From Gymnopilus junonius (Eukaryota > Basidiomycota > Agaricomycetes > Agaricales > Galerinaceae): a stretch of DNA of 64,000 nt. The stretch is from the NCBI GenBank assembly GCA_015501075.1, contig JADNYJ010000029.1, positions 124,001-188,000 on the forward strand, given 5' to 3'. Under the pieces are notes generated by a model that saw only the letters and a program-made list of their open reading frames with translations, was not told where the DNA came from and did not search any database. This document shows positions 36,250-49,055 of this stretch, piece by piece. Both the position numbers and the translations under genes were made by a program. Position 1 is the stretch's first letter. The number at the start of each line of letters is the position of its first letter.

Positions 36250-37568
36250 ATGGCAGAACTGAAGTTGCAGTCTAAAGTTCAAGTAATTAGTTATCTTCCT
36301 TAATCTCGGCTTTCCGGGACTGATACCCATCCTCCTAAAAACAGCTACGGGATGGCAATGCAATGCCTGTAATAGGATTCGGTAAGTTGCAAAACGTTTG
36401 GACAACGAAGTTCTGACACTTTTGGTCGAATGTTTAATAGGTACATATGAATTGGAAGGCATGCGAGCATACAAGGGGGTCTTGTCGGCTCTAAAGGTGC
36501 ATATCTATGCAATGCCACCATTATCGCATCTAATCTGAAGGCGTCGTGGGGTCCGGAAGGCCGGTTATCGCCTTATCGTCAGCGTTCATGATTTATGATA
36601 CTGTCGATCAACCTTTCATTTATTCTCTATTGTGCGCAGGACTCAGCTGCGTGGTACGAAAACGAACGGGAAGTTGGACAGGCTATCGTTGACTTCTGCC
36701 AATCCACTGGCACACCTCGCACGGACATATTCTATACAACTAAGCTCAAAGAAAACAACGGGTATAACCGCACCAAGAAGGCCATTCAACGCTCTTTGGA
36801 CCTGTGTGGTTTGGGATATATCGACTTGTACCTCATCCATGGTCCATTAGGTGGACCACCCCTCCGCAAGGAAAGTTGGAGAGCCATTTGCGACTTCCAG
36901 AAAGAGTCTGGAGGATTGATAAAAAGTGTTGGTATCAGTACTTTTGGCATTCGCCATATGAAGGATATCATAGATACCGGAATGCCTCTTCCTGTTGTCC
37001 ATCAGGTAACCCGTCCCGGTTTCTTATTCCTCGTCATATCGGACCTGTTGATCATGCTCCATCAGATTGATCTTCATCCTTTCATGACCAGGACAGAAAT
37101 TGTTAAGTTTTCCAAAGAACATGGCATGGTCCTCGAGGTGAGCATATGACCTACTTCAGATACCTGGCTATTATCTCTCAACGCATAAAAGGCGTGGGGT
37201 CCATTAGCTCGGGGTTATCGCTTCAACCATGCTGTCATCGTTGAGCTCAGTCAAAAATACGACAAGAAACCAGCTCAAATCTTGATTCGGTATAACCTAC
37301 AGAAGGTAAGCATGCCATTTTTTTCTTTTGCTCCGATATCAATATCGTTGGTCTCTGTGTAGGGCTATGTTCCCATACCGAAGTCGGCTTCTGAATCAAG
37401 AATAATAGAAAATCTCCAGGTATTTGACTTCTACATTGCTGATGACGATATGGAAAAATTGAATCAGTTGAATGAAGGTTTGCGATCCAATACTCTGGCT
37501 TTGATTAACTTACGATTTTCCGATCTACAGATCTGGTCACAGATTGGGACCCAACTCATTGCCCTTGA
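36250..37568 (+). CDS. Aldo-keto reductase
   Basis: Nine exons (36250-36282, 36345-36381, 36441-36496, 36560-36577, 36640-37005, 37066-37137, 37192-37305, 37363-37477, 37531-37568) give 282 aa, the usual size. Strand one has GNAMPVIGFGTYE. The catalytic tetrad is visible as Asp (LIDSAAWYEN), Tyr (WYENE), Lys (YTTKLKE) and His (LIHGP). NADPH-binding residues lie in PIPKSASESRIIENL near the end. The enzyme reduces carbonyls to alcohols with NADPH; this short fungal type is close to the Gre3/Ypr1-like AKRs. An 18-nt exon encodes AGYRLI. No defect is seen. Confidence 0.92.
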
Positions 37569-39423
37569 AAGTTACATGAATGAAGAACAGAAAATGAAAT
37601 ATGAATGGAGTTTAGGCGATTTGAATACAGGAGACGAGTGCCACGCCCATAAAATCCATGCAGCCCAGAACTTTATGACTGACAGAGTCTTCACGGAGTC
37701 GCTGGCCTGGAATATCGTTCGATAGATCCGGTTTTCTTCCCATTTTTAAGCAAAGAAAATCTGATGAAGGATACACAGCGGCGAATATGAGACGGTGAAT
37801 TTAAATTTTAGATTGCACAAGCTTGAACTCCGTGATGATTGGCTTCATATCTGGGAGTGCGAACGTGATCCATCCTCTCTCCCATTCCCTTTAATATCGG
37901 GATCAAAGTCAAATTAATAGGACGATCAAGGCTGTCAGTTTTATCGCGGTCCACATTGTGGGGAGTCCTGTCTGATGGCAGCCAGCTTCTTTATTGGTAG
38001 ACTTATTCCGGCGCCGATCCTTCCAGGAACCGACGATCTCTGGAGCCATTTTCCTGGACGCTTTCCCAGCACGATAATTACGGCAGCTGATCTCTGCGTC
38101 TGGACCCATCGAGAATTATGCTTTCCTCATGATGACAAGTAATTATTAAAGCAGTGATCCGGCGTCATAATAGTCCAATGCCACCGCATCAGTGTTGTTG
38201 GTCCAATTGAAGAGGCGCCCGTGGAACCGCGTCGATTGTGAAAGAGATATGTGTGCATTTACGTTCGCGCGTACGTTATCGGAGATGGTGGCAACTGCAC
38301 AAGTGTGATTAAGGTGAGAATGCCCTTTTTCACCGGGTTCCGCTGCTAAAAGACATCTCGTACCTGCGGAGGCACGCAGCCACCCGCATCGCGAGGGCCC
38401 AAAGGGATATCGGTATCCCTAGCGAAACATTGAGTTCAGCTAGCAGTTACCCTACCTGCAGTATCAAAACTCAGCGCTCAATAATCATCAACACATGAGG
38501 ATCGGCCTGTGCCGGAACAAGTGGCGTGAACTCACGTCTGAGGTCGCCGATCTGTCAAAGTTCGGGATCATGTCAAAGGGGAGACACTTCAGCACCCCAG
38601 AATTGCGACTGGTTTCCAAATACCCATACGAGTTAACCGCTTTCAGCTCCCATATGGTCTATTATCCTCCTCTGCAGGAAAGAGGTGAGCTATATAGATC
38701 CACTGAACTCCGATAGTAGCTCGAGTTCATCATGCCGGCAGATACGTGAGTAAGTTGAATCATGTTAGTGTGACGAGTTGAAGGCTGGACATTCTTCTTG
38801 TTCTAAAGAGGGGAAAGACTTGCCAGCTTCCAGGTTCTGAAGTCCCTGGGCACAGGCCTGTGGTGATATCTTGACTATTTTTGAAAATATTGATAAGAAA
38901 AATGGATATGAATACTGTGATTGAATGAGACCAGACACAAACTGCGCGCATAGAGGCCCCAGATGCAGGGTACATGAGCAAAGGTCATTGGATAACCATC
39001 TGACAGGGCCTCAGAATAACCACCTGCCCCTCGTCTCATCAACGGTGAGCTGAAGAAAGGACGTAAGGGGTATACGGCATCAACCGACCGGCCGCCGGCT
39101 TCTTTATTGGACCAAGCACTCACTTGGTTGCGCGTATTTTCTTCCTTGCTTTCTGCATACCAGTTGCTTTGCATCACCTTCTACGCTGCAAGACGGCAGA
39201 TAATACTGGAACACACATTTTTCAAATTCTCCCATACTAGTCATCTACTTCGTTCTCTCCTGGTTCTCTCACAGTGTGATCGGGAAGAACGAAGAAGAGC
39301 GGCGATCACATTTCGTGGACAGCACATCTCTAATCTAATCCCGACCGGTGTTTCTTACCATCAAATCTTTAAAAATGGCAAGCACCCCTCTTGGCCGCTG
39401 AAACTTCCTCCCCGAATCTGACG
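37569..39423. other. Gene-poor stretch
   Basis: 1.9 kb. Minus-strand frames at 37909-38109 and 38760-39177 have no recognisable domain. No RNA gene was found. Confidence 0.4.
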
Positions 39424-41749
39424 ATGCCTCCCAAGCATTCAGTGGATCGCCTTCCTTGTGGGATATGGGAAAGGATCGCGTTCTATTCCGTAGCGTCGAA
39501 AGAAACGTTCCTAGGCCCTCCAAACGCTATATGTGCTTTATCGCTTCTATCCCGCAACATATATAACCAAATTTCTCCCAACTGTAACACGCACCTTTAT
39601 GCGAGAATCTTCCACTTTAAATTTGATTCTTCTGCTCTCGAGCGGCGTCTTTCTCCACGGTGGCGTACTACGAAATGCTTAACTGCCGAATTAATCAAAC
39701 GTTTTAGGGCAATGAAGCGCATCAAGGCGATGGGTCTCGATGTAGATGATGTGTGGACTGCCCATTTGATGTGCGTTTCTGCTTTCCTGGTAATTAAATT
39801 GGCTCTGAAGTTTAACCACATCATAGGCTTTTAGAGAACGACGGAAAAAATGAAGCTCAGCTTATGGAGTATGCTGGTTTCAGATTGTACCTGAAAACGC
39901 TGCTTATACACCGATGCACCTCTCACGAATTCATGTGGTTCAAAAACCCGACTCTTGATTCCCTTGTAATTTGGTTGCTTTGGGAGACCAGCGATAGAGG
40001 TCAGATTCCATGCTACTGGAATTCCGTCTGGAAGTGCTCACAAGAGAAATTCTCACAGAGTCTATTAGACTAGAGGGCTTCCGGTCTGCCTTTCGAGAGT
40101 ACCTGATAGGGTTGCTCCATTCCTTCATCATAACCGGCTACAGGGTGAGAGTTATGGCGCGTTCCATTTTTTTCTCTCTGACTGCATCTAGTTTTCTTCG
40201 ACGTATGGGCCAGATATCTACTTCAACTTACCTCTGGGTCGTGACGTAATACCTGAAAATCCAACTGGTTGTTGGCAGCCCCCGTCGAAATCAGAAGTCG
40301 TTCATTATTCGCATCGACTTGTTCTATCTGCACCGGTCGTTGCTCCTGCCGCTATTCTCTCCCTAGTCGTGCAAGCCGACACGTTCCAAGACTCGGCGAA
40401 CATCCCAGGGTCTGTGAATCGCCTTCCTCAGAACAGGGCTAGCGCCATTGCCCAAGGAAGAAGTGGACCTACCGCAGCCGACATAATCGATTATCACCTC
40501 AATACGCGCCCCCCTACTTTGAAGAGGTGCAATCCAGTAATCGACCCATGTTATGTTGAAAGTCTTGAGGAAGAGGAGTTAAAAGCAACTGTCCAGTCAA
40601 CAGGAGGCAGTGTTACACATGATGAGGACTGGTATCGTCTTGTGGCATGCTACGACCCTTGGGTTGGTGACATGCCGTTGCGAGGGATTGTCTACAAACC
40701 AGGGACGCTGGCCGGACGGTGGGCAGGGCGCTTACTGGTAGCTTATGCTCCCTTTTTCATCAAAGGCTATCTTATTGAGACGCTTCTGTAGGTTGCAGAT
40801 TTCGAATTATACACATCACTGATGAATGGTCGATCCAATCCATCGACTGTCTCAATTAGACATAACCCTTTATATTGGGAACTGCAGGAACATCATTGCC
40901 TTTCTCCCAACTATCCTTTACCAGCTGGTTTGGGTGACCAGTGGGGCGACGATATTCTCAATGCATGGCTACCTCGAGGTCTCACTTTTAGCCACTCAGA
41001 GGTAAGACCAGCGTCATTCTTGAAGCCTTAATCACTAAAGATATACAGGATGCTGTAGAAGCATACGATCCAACCACAGGTCATACCACCCGATATGAGA
41101 CAGTAATTCCCGGGAAGGCGGCTCTTTATTCTTCGATGTCAGCGAGTGAGAAGCTATCGAAAGCTTGGATCTCTCGTGCGTCCGATGGGGAGATTGCCGA
41201 CGACTGTGCCACATCTCCGGTTTCTCCTTCCGAAATTGGACCTGACTCCGACACTGTCGACGACGACGACGAATACTACGACACAATGAGGTAGATATTT
41301 TTCTTTGCTTGGCGGAGACAAATGTATGACACGCCCTCTACTTAACAGCCAACTTTCCAGCGGTGTCTCGGATATTCTAATCACAGGCAAGGTGAGGGAG
41401 ATATATTTCCACTTGGGTCCGCACTGATGTTTTTAGACTGGCGAGCACTATGGAGAAGCTTGGGGGCACTTCACAATTTATGGGCGAGTAAGGCCATGGG
41501 ATGGCCTAATCGCACTTCTACGCATTCCCGTGTGTAATCCTTTTTCGAATAATTTTCTATACGTATTTATTTCTTTTTCACCGGTAGAGTAACCCTACGC
41601 AACAAGACCTGGGAAGTTGGGTATTCAAAGGATACGTTCATGGCCAAAACCTCGCAGGAAGATGGCGAGAAACTTCCACACCTCCAAACTTCATAGGCTA
41701 CGAGGGCGGTTTCGTCGTGTACAAAACAGATACATCTATAAATTTTTGA
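39424..41749 (+). CDS. F-box-like protein of mushroom-expanded family
   Basis: Nine exons (39424-39770, 39827-39999, 40047-40144, 40192-40737, 40792-41001, 41049-41290, 41349-41391, 41437-41529, 41588-41749) give 637 aa. The N-terminus VDRLPCGIWERIAFYS is F-box-like. The middle has SAPVVAPAAILSLV and DEDWYRLVACYDPW, and the C-terminal half has the repeated blocks KPGTLAGRWAGRLL and GQNLAGRWRETSTP, ending GYEGGFVVYK, typical of a large Agaricomycete family. F-box proteins recruit substrates to SCF ubiquitin ligases; the target is unknown. The 47-nt intron 40000-40046 is inferred mainly from frame. Confidence 0.8.
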
Positions 41750-42819
41750 TTGATATTTCTTCCTCAGCAGCGTGTTCGTTTTTTGATTTATTTTCGGATC
41801 ATCTGATGCCTTCCCTGAAGTCTTATATTTTGTATACCCTAATTTTTAACTTCCGTCCCTTTTGTGGACCTCAAGTAACACCCCTTATTTTTGGATATCA
41901 AACCACATTTATTGGTACGAACTGTGTGGACTGAGATCTAACTCCATTTGAGATCCACCAGACATAAAGACCTATTATTAAGTACCTGGCTCTGGTACAG
42001 CCGAACCCTGAAACCGAACTACCCTGGATCAAGTGGTTCGCGGGCTTTGAATTTCGCAAGGCCACTTGGCCCATTTGCATTTCCGGCTGTGAAAGCAAGA
42101 CGCTTCCTCCCTTAGCTCATAATTCATCCACAAGGGCTTGTAGGCAACGTAATAATACCTATGCGACGAGACGCCATATATCCCTGACCCCTCGGAGGAG
42201 AAAAGAATCTTTATCTGCACACCCCTGGCTAGCCGTTATCCAGATCCCGACTCATGGATTGACAATGGTAAGCGAATACCTATGTTGGCTCACACTACAA
42301 AAGAACCGAACGACATTCCTCCACGGTGAGGTCTTAAGACGCAAGCTTTCTACAGTAGTGGAAATGAGTCCCAAATCATGGGAATGCTCGAGACTTTCTA
42401 GCTAGAACGCGTGTTCTTCGTTCAAAAGATATGAAAGTCCGTCTCGAAGTCAAGAAGGATGGTCCATAAGTGGTGTAGGTACTATACAAAAATTGTATGT
42501 ATATCGGTATATGAAATTTCCATTGAGACTTTCAGTTCGTCCCAATTTCGACTTCTTTAAGGGCACTTAAGGTCTTAAAAGCACGTTATTAAGAATTCAC
42601 GTATAACGATAATACCAAGAAGACAGATGATGACAGGTGGCGTCGATTATAATAATGTCAATGTCCATAAACAGAGCTTCGAGTTACAGTACCCCCTCAT
42701 CCTGTAAAGGCTGTCGGACGCCTAAGGAAGGATGAATTCTGCATGCACATCGTGGAATCGGTGCAAGACTCATATTCAAGACTATCGATCCGGCACCAGA
42801 TTTAACTCAGTATAACTCG
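41750..42819. other. Intergenic, upstream of WOPR gene
   Basis: 1.07 kb without coding signal, mostly the promoter of the WOPR regulator. Regulators of this type usually have long upstream regions. Confidence 0.45.
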
Positions 42820-44657
42820 ATGCAAATGGCGGAAGATAAAGAGGCTCACCTTCCCCGCAACTCATCCCACAACCTCTCAATTGTCCAACAACCTCAAGCT
42901 CCACCCACCGCCATGACCAGCAATCCTGATGTACCCCCATTCACTGGTTATGTCGAAACCACAGTCAACGCCCTTCGTCTCATACACGCTGCTCGCCAAG
43001 GCGTCATACCCCGAATCACGCGTCGTCTCAACGACTCCGAACGCAGGACAATGATTAAATCTGGAGCCGTCTTCGTATTCAGTGTAGAGGAGAGCGGGAT
43101 AAAGCGTTGGACAGGTATTTATTCTCAGGTCCTATCCTATCCATGCTATTGCTAACTTCCGTACAACAGATGGACTATTATGGTCTCCTTCTCGTATCGT
43201 CGGTAACTTCTTGGTAAGCTCCTTCATTGACCTTAAATTTACTTCCGGTTCTCTAACATCGACGTAGGTTTATCGAGAGATCAACGAGAGAACGAGCAGC
43301 AGAGGAAGTCACAACAAGAAGCCATATCCCAGTGACGAATCGCCAACACGAGCCTTCGTACGCAAGAGCTCTCCCGATATCTCAGGCGGCTTCAAAGGCC
43401 ACAACAATGACCAAGGTACATTCAAGGTTGGGGGACTCGTGAAAAAGGTTTGTTACTATTCTCTTTCCGAATAGAGTGCCTCACCTCTCGTGCTAGACGA
43501 TCACCGTTACTATCGAGGGTTCGGACCTCCACTTGATTTCCTATTACACCTCAGACGACATTCGTACTGGACGGCTTAAGGTAAGCCTTTGCTAATAATG
43601 TCTCGAGACATTACTCACTGTGTCCAGAGGCCTTCAGCGAGGCCCGACATTATGGGCCTATACATGCCCCCGGAAATCTTTAGACTGACTAATTTCCGTG
43701 TTCCGCCCAAGGTGGAAAGAGGTCCCGATGGAAAGCCAAGGCTGGTGTACGTGGTTATTCTTGCTTGTAAGGATTATTGTTAACTGCACTTCCAGCAGCG
43801 AGGCGGAAGACCCGGAGCAAGTTGACTGCAAGGTTGAAGACCAAGGATACAATATTCCTGCGTCACCAACCTGGTCTAGTCAAAGCAGCCCTTCGTCACC
43901 GATGGATGCGTTCGGATCCAGTCATTTATATTCAGGACATGGGAACGGAGGCGCAAATGGATACACAAGAGGAACGCCAACTGAGAGGTGGATGATGGGG
44001 CCAGGAAATTCTGTCGCGGGTCCTAATCATCGCGAAATAGGAGGGTGGTCGCCCACAACCTCGGCACTCACTCCAAGCCACACCATGAGCCGTCGTAGAG
44101 ACAGTAGTATTATGCCGTCAGATTCGTGGTCCCCTATCAATGGACGCTGGCAAAATCAGCAGCACGAGTCGACCACACCTTCCATAGGCACAAACGGCCT
44201 CTATCCAGACCGATCCCGTGTACGATCTGCGCCCCAGTATGAAGAAAGTCAGGTCGTCCAGCGCCGGGACAACAACGATGGACAATCCCCTTTCCCTCTT
44301 CGCTATCACACCCCACATCCGACTACCACGCGAGAGGGGGCATTGCAGCGCCTTCATTGGCAGCCACGCGAAGCACCTGAACATCCTCGAGACCTGAGAA
44401 GGGGTGGGGGCACCACTCAAGGGAATAACTCGTTTTCACACTCTCCGACGGTCCCATTCACCCCACAAGGTTACCACACTTCCCCAACTTATACCTCGAC
44501 TTGGACTTCGCCGGATGCCAATATGATGGCCACACCAACTCTTCATTCAATCTCGACTCAAGGTGCGATTTCTTATGACGGAACGTATAACTCGACTTCA
44601 GCTGCTGTGCCCAGCCCTGAAGGGTATGCCAACGTCGAGGAGTTTCACGACGCCTAG
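42820..44657 (+). CDS. WOPR-family (Gti1/Pac2) transcription factor
   Basis: Six exons (42820-43114, 43170-43213, 43268-43447, 43497-43580, 43628-43746, 43796-44657) give 527 aa. The WOPR domain covers about residues 40-190 in two lobes: FTGYVETTVNALRLIHAARQ, SGAVFVFSVEESGIKRWTDG, LWSPSRIVGNFLVYRE, then KVGGLVKKTITV and HLISYYTSDD. The remaining 300 residues are Ser/Pro/Gly-rich and probably disordered, with activation potential. WOPR proteins (Wor1, Gti1, Ryp1, Pac2) bind DNA and switch morphology or development. A second in-frame ATG at 42826 is possible. Confidence 0.93.
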
Positions 44658-45396
44658 ACTTGTCCAACGACCGATATTTCACTATTTTCTTGACATGATG
44701 CACGATTTCTTGCTGGCTCCGTCGCATTCGTTTCGTTATGTACCTGTATAATCCCACTAATTCGATTCTTGCATGCTTGGGCGTCTCTGAATAAATGTAT
44801 TTTTCGTTAATATATGTGTTGTGATTGTGACTTGATGACGTTCTACTTCACTTGACAAGGTTGAATTTGGAAAGCATGCGATTTTTCCGCATGTCAACGG
44901 GGTGGCTCGCGCTCAGCCTTGCTTCCAGTTCCGTCCATCTCGGGAAGGCGATCACGTCAATGAGACTTTGGGATGGCCACCAGGGTAATTCCAGCCTCGG
45001 AACAGACTCCTCTCCTGGAAGACTGATCACGGTAATCGGTCAATAAAGCGGTCGCATATAATTACTCGTGCACTGGTAGTACAATTACATTGAATTGAAT
45101 CCAAGAAAGCAAGAAGGGGCGTCATTGACACAAAGCGAAAGGAGTACTGATGAGAAGCAAAGAAGCGTCATTTTTCTGAGAAGGCTGAGGAGTTGGCCGC
45201 CCGAACTCACTAATGGTGTAAAAGCGTGCTAAAACCAACGTTGTACGATCAAGCTAGCAGGAACTGGGGTTTAAAAAATCAAGGCCCACACGACGGAAAA
45301 CACCTAATAGCTAATTAAGATTTTTTGAGCACTATTCGAGCAGTAACGGCGTCGCATCAAAAACGGCCATATGCGAAGAATCACAAACCAAGAAAT
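44658..45396. other. Intergenic between convergent WOPR and TFB2
   Basis: 739 bp of 3' flanks. An AATAAA lies near 44791, about 135 bp past the WOPR stop. No gene is supported. Confidence 0.5.
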
Positions 45397-47525
45397 CTAA
45401 GAGCTTCCTGCTTGGGTACGTCTTTCGATGAACCCCTTGATATTTGCGTGGCCTTCTAAACTGCCGAAAAAACAACGCTTCGTCGGATTTTCCCAGAGCA
45501 CCACGCCAAGCTCTTTGGCGTAGTTAAGGACAAATTCATAATCAGCTTGCGACGCGAAGGCAGTATACAGATACCCTAAATATTGAACCTCAGTAAGGAC
45601 TTGTAACTATCTCGTAAAAGAATAAATAAACCTTCTTGTGATTTTAAACGATTTCGTTCTAACTCCCAGAGTCTTATTTGATCTTGTACGGTGACAGGGA
45701 GCAGTGGGTTCTGCAAACGTACAATTATCAGAAGAGATTTTGGGTAGAAGAACTTTGAATATTACATTTCTTCGCATTTGAGGGTGTGCATGGGTTACAA
45801 GATAGCTGATGATCTAAAATGGAGAGCGTTGACAGCATGACGGATGAGTGCGGGCGTATACATACCTGGTCGGCTGTAATCCCATTGGAAAGTGCCTTCT
45901 TGACGCTGTCTCGTGTGATGGAACCGACAACGAGGTTCGGGAAGCGATATTTTAAGGTTACAAACAAATTCAAAACAGCGGTCTGTAATGGGTTATCTGC
46001 GCAAGGGTCGAAATTTGATTAGAAGAGCGGTTACATGGACGTCATTACGCAAAGTCAATACCTGTGTATGCGTACACTCTGTAATTGGTTTCCAAAATGA
46101 TGAAGCCCTCCTGAGGTCCGGAACTAGTGCCAGTAGAAGTGGGAAGAGGTGGAGAAGAAGAAGTCAAGGTGGTGGCAAGACGGGTGGGGCTGAAACGCCG
46201 TGATGAAGGCTTTGAGAAAAGAGTTCAGAGGGCAATAATCCTGATACTGATTAAGTCCGTGGACGTACTTTTCTTTGCCAAATTAGGCCGTAATCGCGGA
46301 GATCCTCGAGCATGGCTTTTTGCGTGCCACTCAGGTTCTCCGTTGAGTATTCCTAGAGGGTTATTGTCAATTTCACTCACAGGACGAACACATGAGAACA
46401 AACCCTGCCCAACTCCATAGTGGAAAGCATGAATATGAACCCCAAAACCTCAACTAAATCCATTTGCCGTTCCTGACAAGTGCATTAGCTTACGTCTCAT
46501 CTCGGAGCCTGGATGTTAATCTAGCGCTCATACTTCGGCTAAGTGAAGGTATTGCAACAATAAATCCCATAGCTGGTCGTGCGGCGAGTGAAGAAGGAAT
46601 TGAAAGCCTGCAGACGTAATTTGAAGGGCGGAATTGCTGTAGAAAATCGCCTCCATAAATAAGAAGCCGTAAACAACGGAAGACGCCGACGTACTGTAAA
46701 CTAGCCATCAAACCACTTCGCTGCAGGAGGAAGAGTACCCCTGGGATGGTCTTGTGGGTTGTTGACCGGTACCTGAGGACACCATGTAGTGAAGGATGGT
46801 CTGTAAACATATCATTACTACATGGCACAAAGTTCCGGTTAGAATCAATTGTACCTCCCATCTTTCCAAAGCGAATCCGTCAAGGGCTTCAAGCTCAACG
46901 GGTTGTCGTTTATCATGTCTGTCGTCTTTTTCAGCCGGAACACCGAAGCTCCCACTTGTACCGCTGTCAATGTGTCGTTAACTATCAAAAATATTGAACA
47001 ACATCATATAATGATCACCCTCCCGTGATAGCCTGCCTGAAAGCAGATTTGAACGTGGCATTCAAAGCTAGTTTGACAGCAGAATTCGGCAATATGTTCA
47101 AACGGCTTAATATCGTCAAAGCTTCGTCATAGAGCCTGGCGAAAGGTGAACACATGTCTTTTTTACGGTTAGGCATCAGCCGTTTACTTTTTGCCTTCTC
47201 GGGTGACCCATGCCGCCATGGTAGAAGCGGCGATAGCAGATTCTAGCCAAAGTAGGTTCATAATAATCTGCCTTTCCAGAGGCGCCAATAATCTATCACA
47301 CTTCGTCAGAAAAGAATGTCGCTTCCAATCACCTCAAAAACCCCACCGAAATATGGAAAGACATGAAGAGGGTTTTTGGTATAACCTCGTCAGCGTATTC
47401 TGAGATTGTGATTGCAAAAACGACAGCAAAGGGTGGGGTACATAGGATCTTTCGTCGCCATCCGAATAGGTGTACGGCTGAGCTGTAGGCATAGATGGAG
47501 ACAAGACAGATTCAATGGCTGACAT
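45397..47525 (-). CDS. TFB2: TFIIH subunit Tfb2/p52, one apparent frameshift
   Basis: Thirteen exons: 47525-47347, 47292-47188, 47135-47019, 46963-46855, 46800-46695, 46636-46534, 46472-46404, 46352-46269, 46209-46062, 45996-45866, 45813-45766, 45710-45632, 45575-45397; about 485 aa. Family blocks include NTLTRLYQKPSSCLSI, LQITSAGFQFLLHSP, LSGTQKAMLEDLRDYGL, ILETNYRVYAYT, VVGSITRDSV, VQDQIRLWELERNRL and LWENPTKRCFF. Tfb2 anchors and stimulates the XPB/Ssl2 ATPase in TFIIH for promoter opening and DNA repair. Exon 5 is 106 nt where 107 are required; the break is at a run of four C (46738-46741). Since the protein is essential, a base-call error is more likely than a dead gene. Confidence 0.92.
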
Positions 47526-47708
47526 TCACTTTCAATTCGTTGGGTTAGGGTTTTAAGTATATCACGTGAGTAGTAACCGCGACGCGCGTCACGCGAGAAA
47601 TACGTAAGCCCTGACATTGACAAGATAATTGCAGTTTCTTACTTTTATCTCAAACTCTCATCACCTCGCCTTACGGGACTTGAAAACGGCAGAAAATTCT
47701 TGGCTGAT
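47526..47708. promoter_or_regulatory. Divergent promoter TFB2 / NAS6
   Basis: Only 183 bp separate the two start codons. The spacer has GGGTTAGGGTTTT (47542-47554), a telomere-repeat-like box, and an E-box CACGTG (47563-47568). Both are known promoter elements in fungi; use here is inferred. Confidence 0.5.
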
Positions 47709-49055
47709 ATGTCTAGACTATCGGTACATTCTGCTGCTCAAAATAGTAATGTTTCAGTTCCAGAATTACGGCTTATGAAATCCAGCACTAATCTTCGGGG
47801 CCATGCAGACCAGTTGCCTCTTCTTCGCACACTTCTTGCCGAGGACCCAAAGCTTGTCGACTCAGTGGATGTGGTGCGCGAGAATATCCTGATTTATTAT
47901 AAACTTTACCCAGCATTTACTAAAAGGATGCACGGACACCGCTCCATTGGGCAGCGTCTTCGGGTTCCATTGAAATCGCGCGGTTTCTCATCGATCAGAA
48001 AGCTGAAGTTAACAAGACCGATAACTCTGGTTGGACTCCTCTTCATATCGCCGGCAAGTCTACCTGTCGTTCTTCTCGTTTTGTCTTCCCCTGATTTGCA
48101 TGTGGCAATAATCTCCAGTCAGCGCAGGGCATGAAAACGTCGTCCAAGAATTAATTGGTGCTGGCGCAGACGTAAACAGGTAAAGTTTGCAGACAAACTC
48201 GTGGTCTCAAGGACTGATCTTCCTACCCTGTCCTGTCCTGAAGAAAGACGATAAAGGGTTGACCTCCCTGTAGGTGCCTCAATATCTAATCTCTAAATCT
48301 CCGACGTCGACATAATTTCTGTCTTTCTCCATTGGCTTACAGACATTACGCAGCATCCAAATCTCGTATTGACGTGCGCTCGCTGTCATTTTGGCGTTAT
48401 CACGCGTTGCCTGTTTCTGATGCTTTTTTTCTTAGATTGGCAGGCTGCTGATTTCGAGAGGCGCAGATGTACGTATACTTGACGCATATTCATGACCGAG
48501 GAGTTCTGTAACTTTGTCGAAGTACAACGCACGGGATAACGCCAACCAACTCCCTCTGTAGGGCCCCTTTTCGAATCAATATTGAGTTTGCGGCCTGAAG
48601 AATTTCTCATTTGGATAGTCATCGGGCAGCCACAACCGGTTCTGTAGGATTCATTCGCCTTCTACTTGAATCATCGACACCAAACAACAAATTGCGCCTT
48701 AACACGGCTGATAGGATTGGTGGGTTATCCTATGCAAATCTGCAGATAAGCTATGGTTCCTAAAGTATACGTTTTATTCTTTCCTACTAGGAAACACCCC
48801 CTTACACCTCGCCATGGACTCAGCCCATGCGGAGGCCGCAGTCGTTCTGATTAATGCTGGAGCTGATCGCACTCGTGTACGTCTTCCATATCACACGTCT
48901 CATGTACACCACGATAACGGTCTTGTTTGTGGCTCGCTATCCTCCCCTTCTAGGAAAATCTCGATGGCGAAACACCAGAAGCAGTAGCAGGTGTAGAGGG
49001 CCAGGAGCAGAAATTGGCCCGACAATATGTCATCGATCATTGTGGCAAAGCATAA
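47709..49055 (+). CDS. NAS6: 26S proteasome assembly chaperone Nas6/gankyrin, one apparent frameshift
   Basis: Ten exons: 47709-47873, 47927-48053, 48119-48179, 48244-48269, 48343-48373, 48436-48468, 48523-48557, 48619-48719, 48791-48876, 48954-49055; about 255 aa. Ankyrin repeats follow one another: TPLHWAASSGSIEIARFLI, WTPLHIAVSAGHENVVQELI, LHYAAS..GRLLISRGAD, NANQLPLHRAATTGSVGF and NTPLHLAMDSAHAEAAVVLI. The order and end (ETPEAVAGVEG) match Nas6/PSMD10, which chaperones the Rpt3 ATPase during proteasome base assembly. Intron 48054-48118 has a GCAAGT donor. Exon 4 (26 nt) is one base short for its phases, next to GAAGAAAGAC. The first exon adds an N-terminal extension compared with human gankyrin (226 aa). 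Confidence 0.88.
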
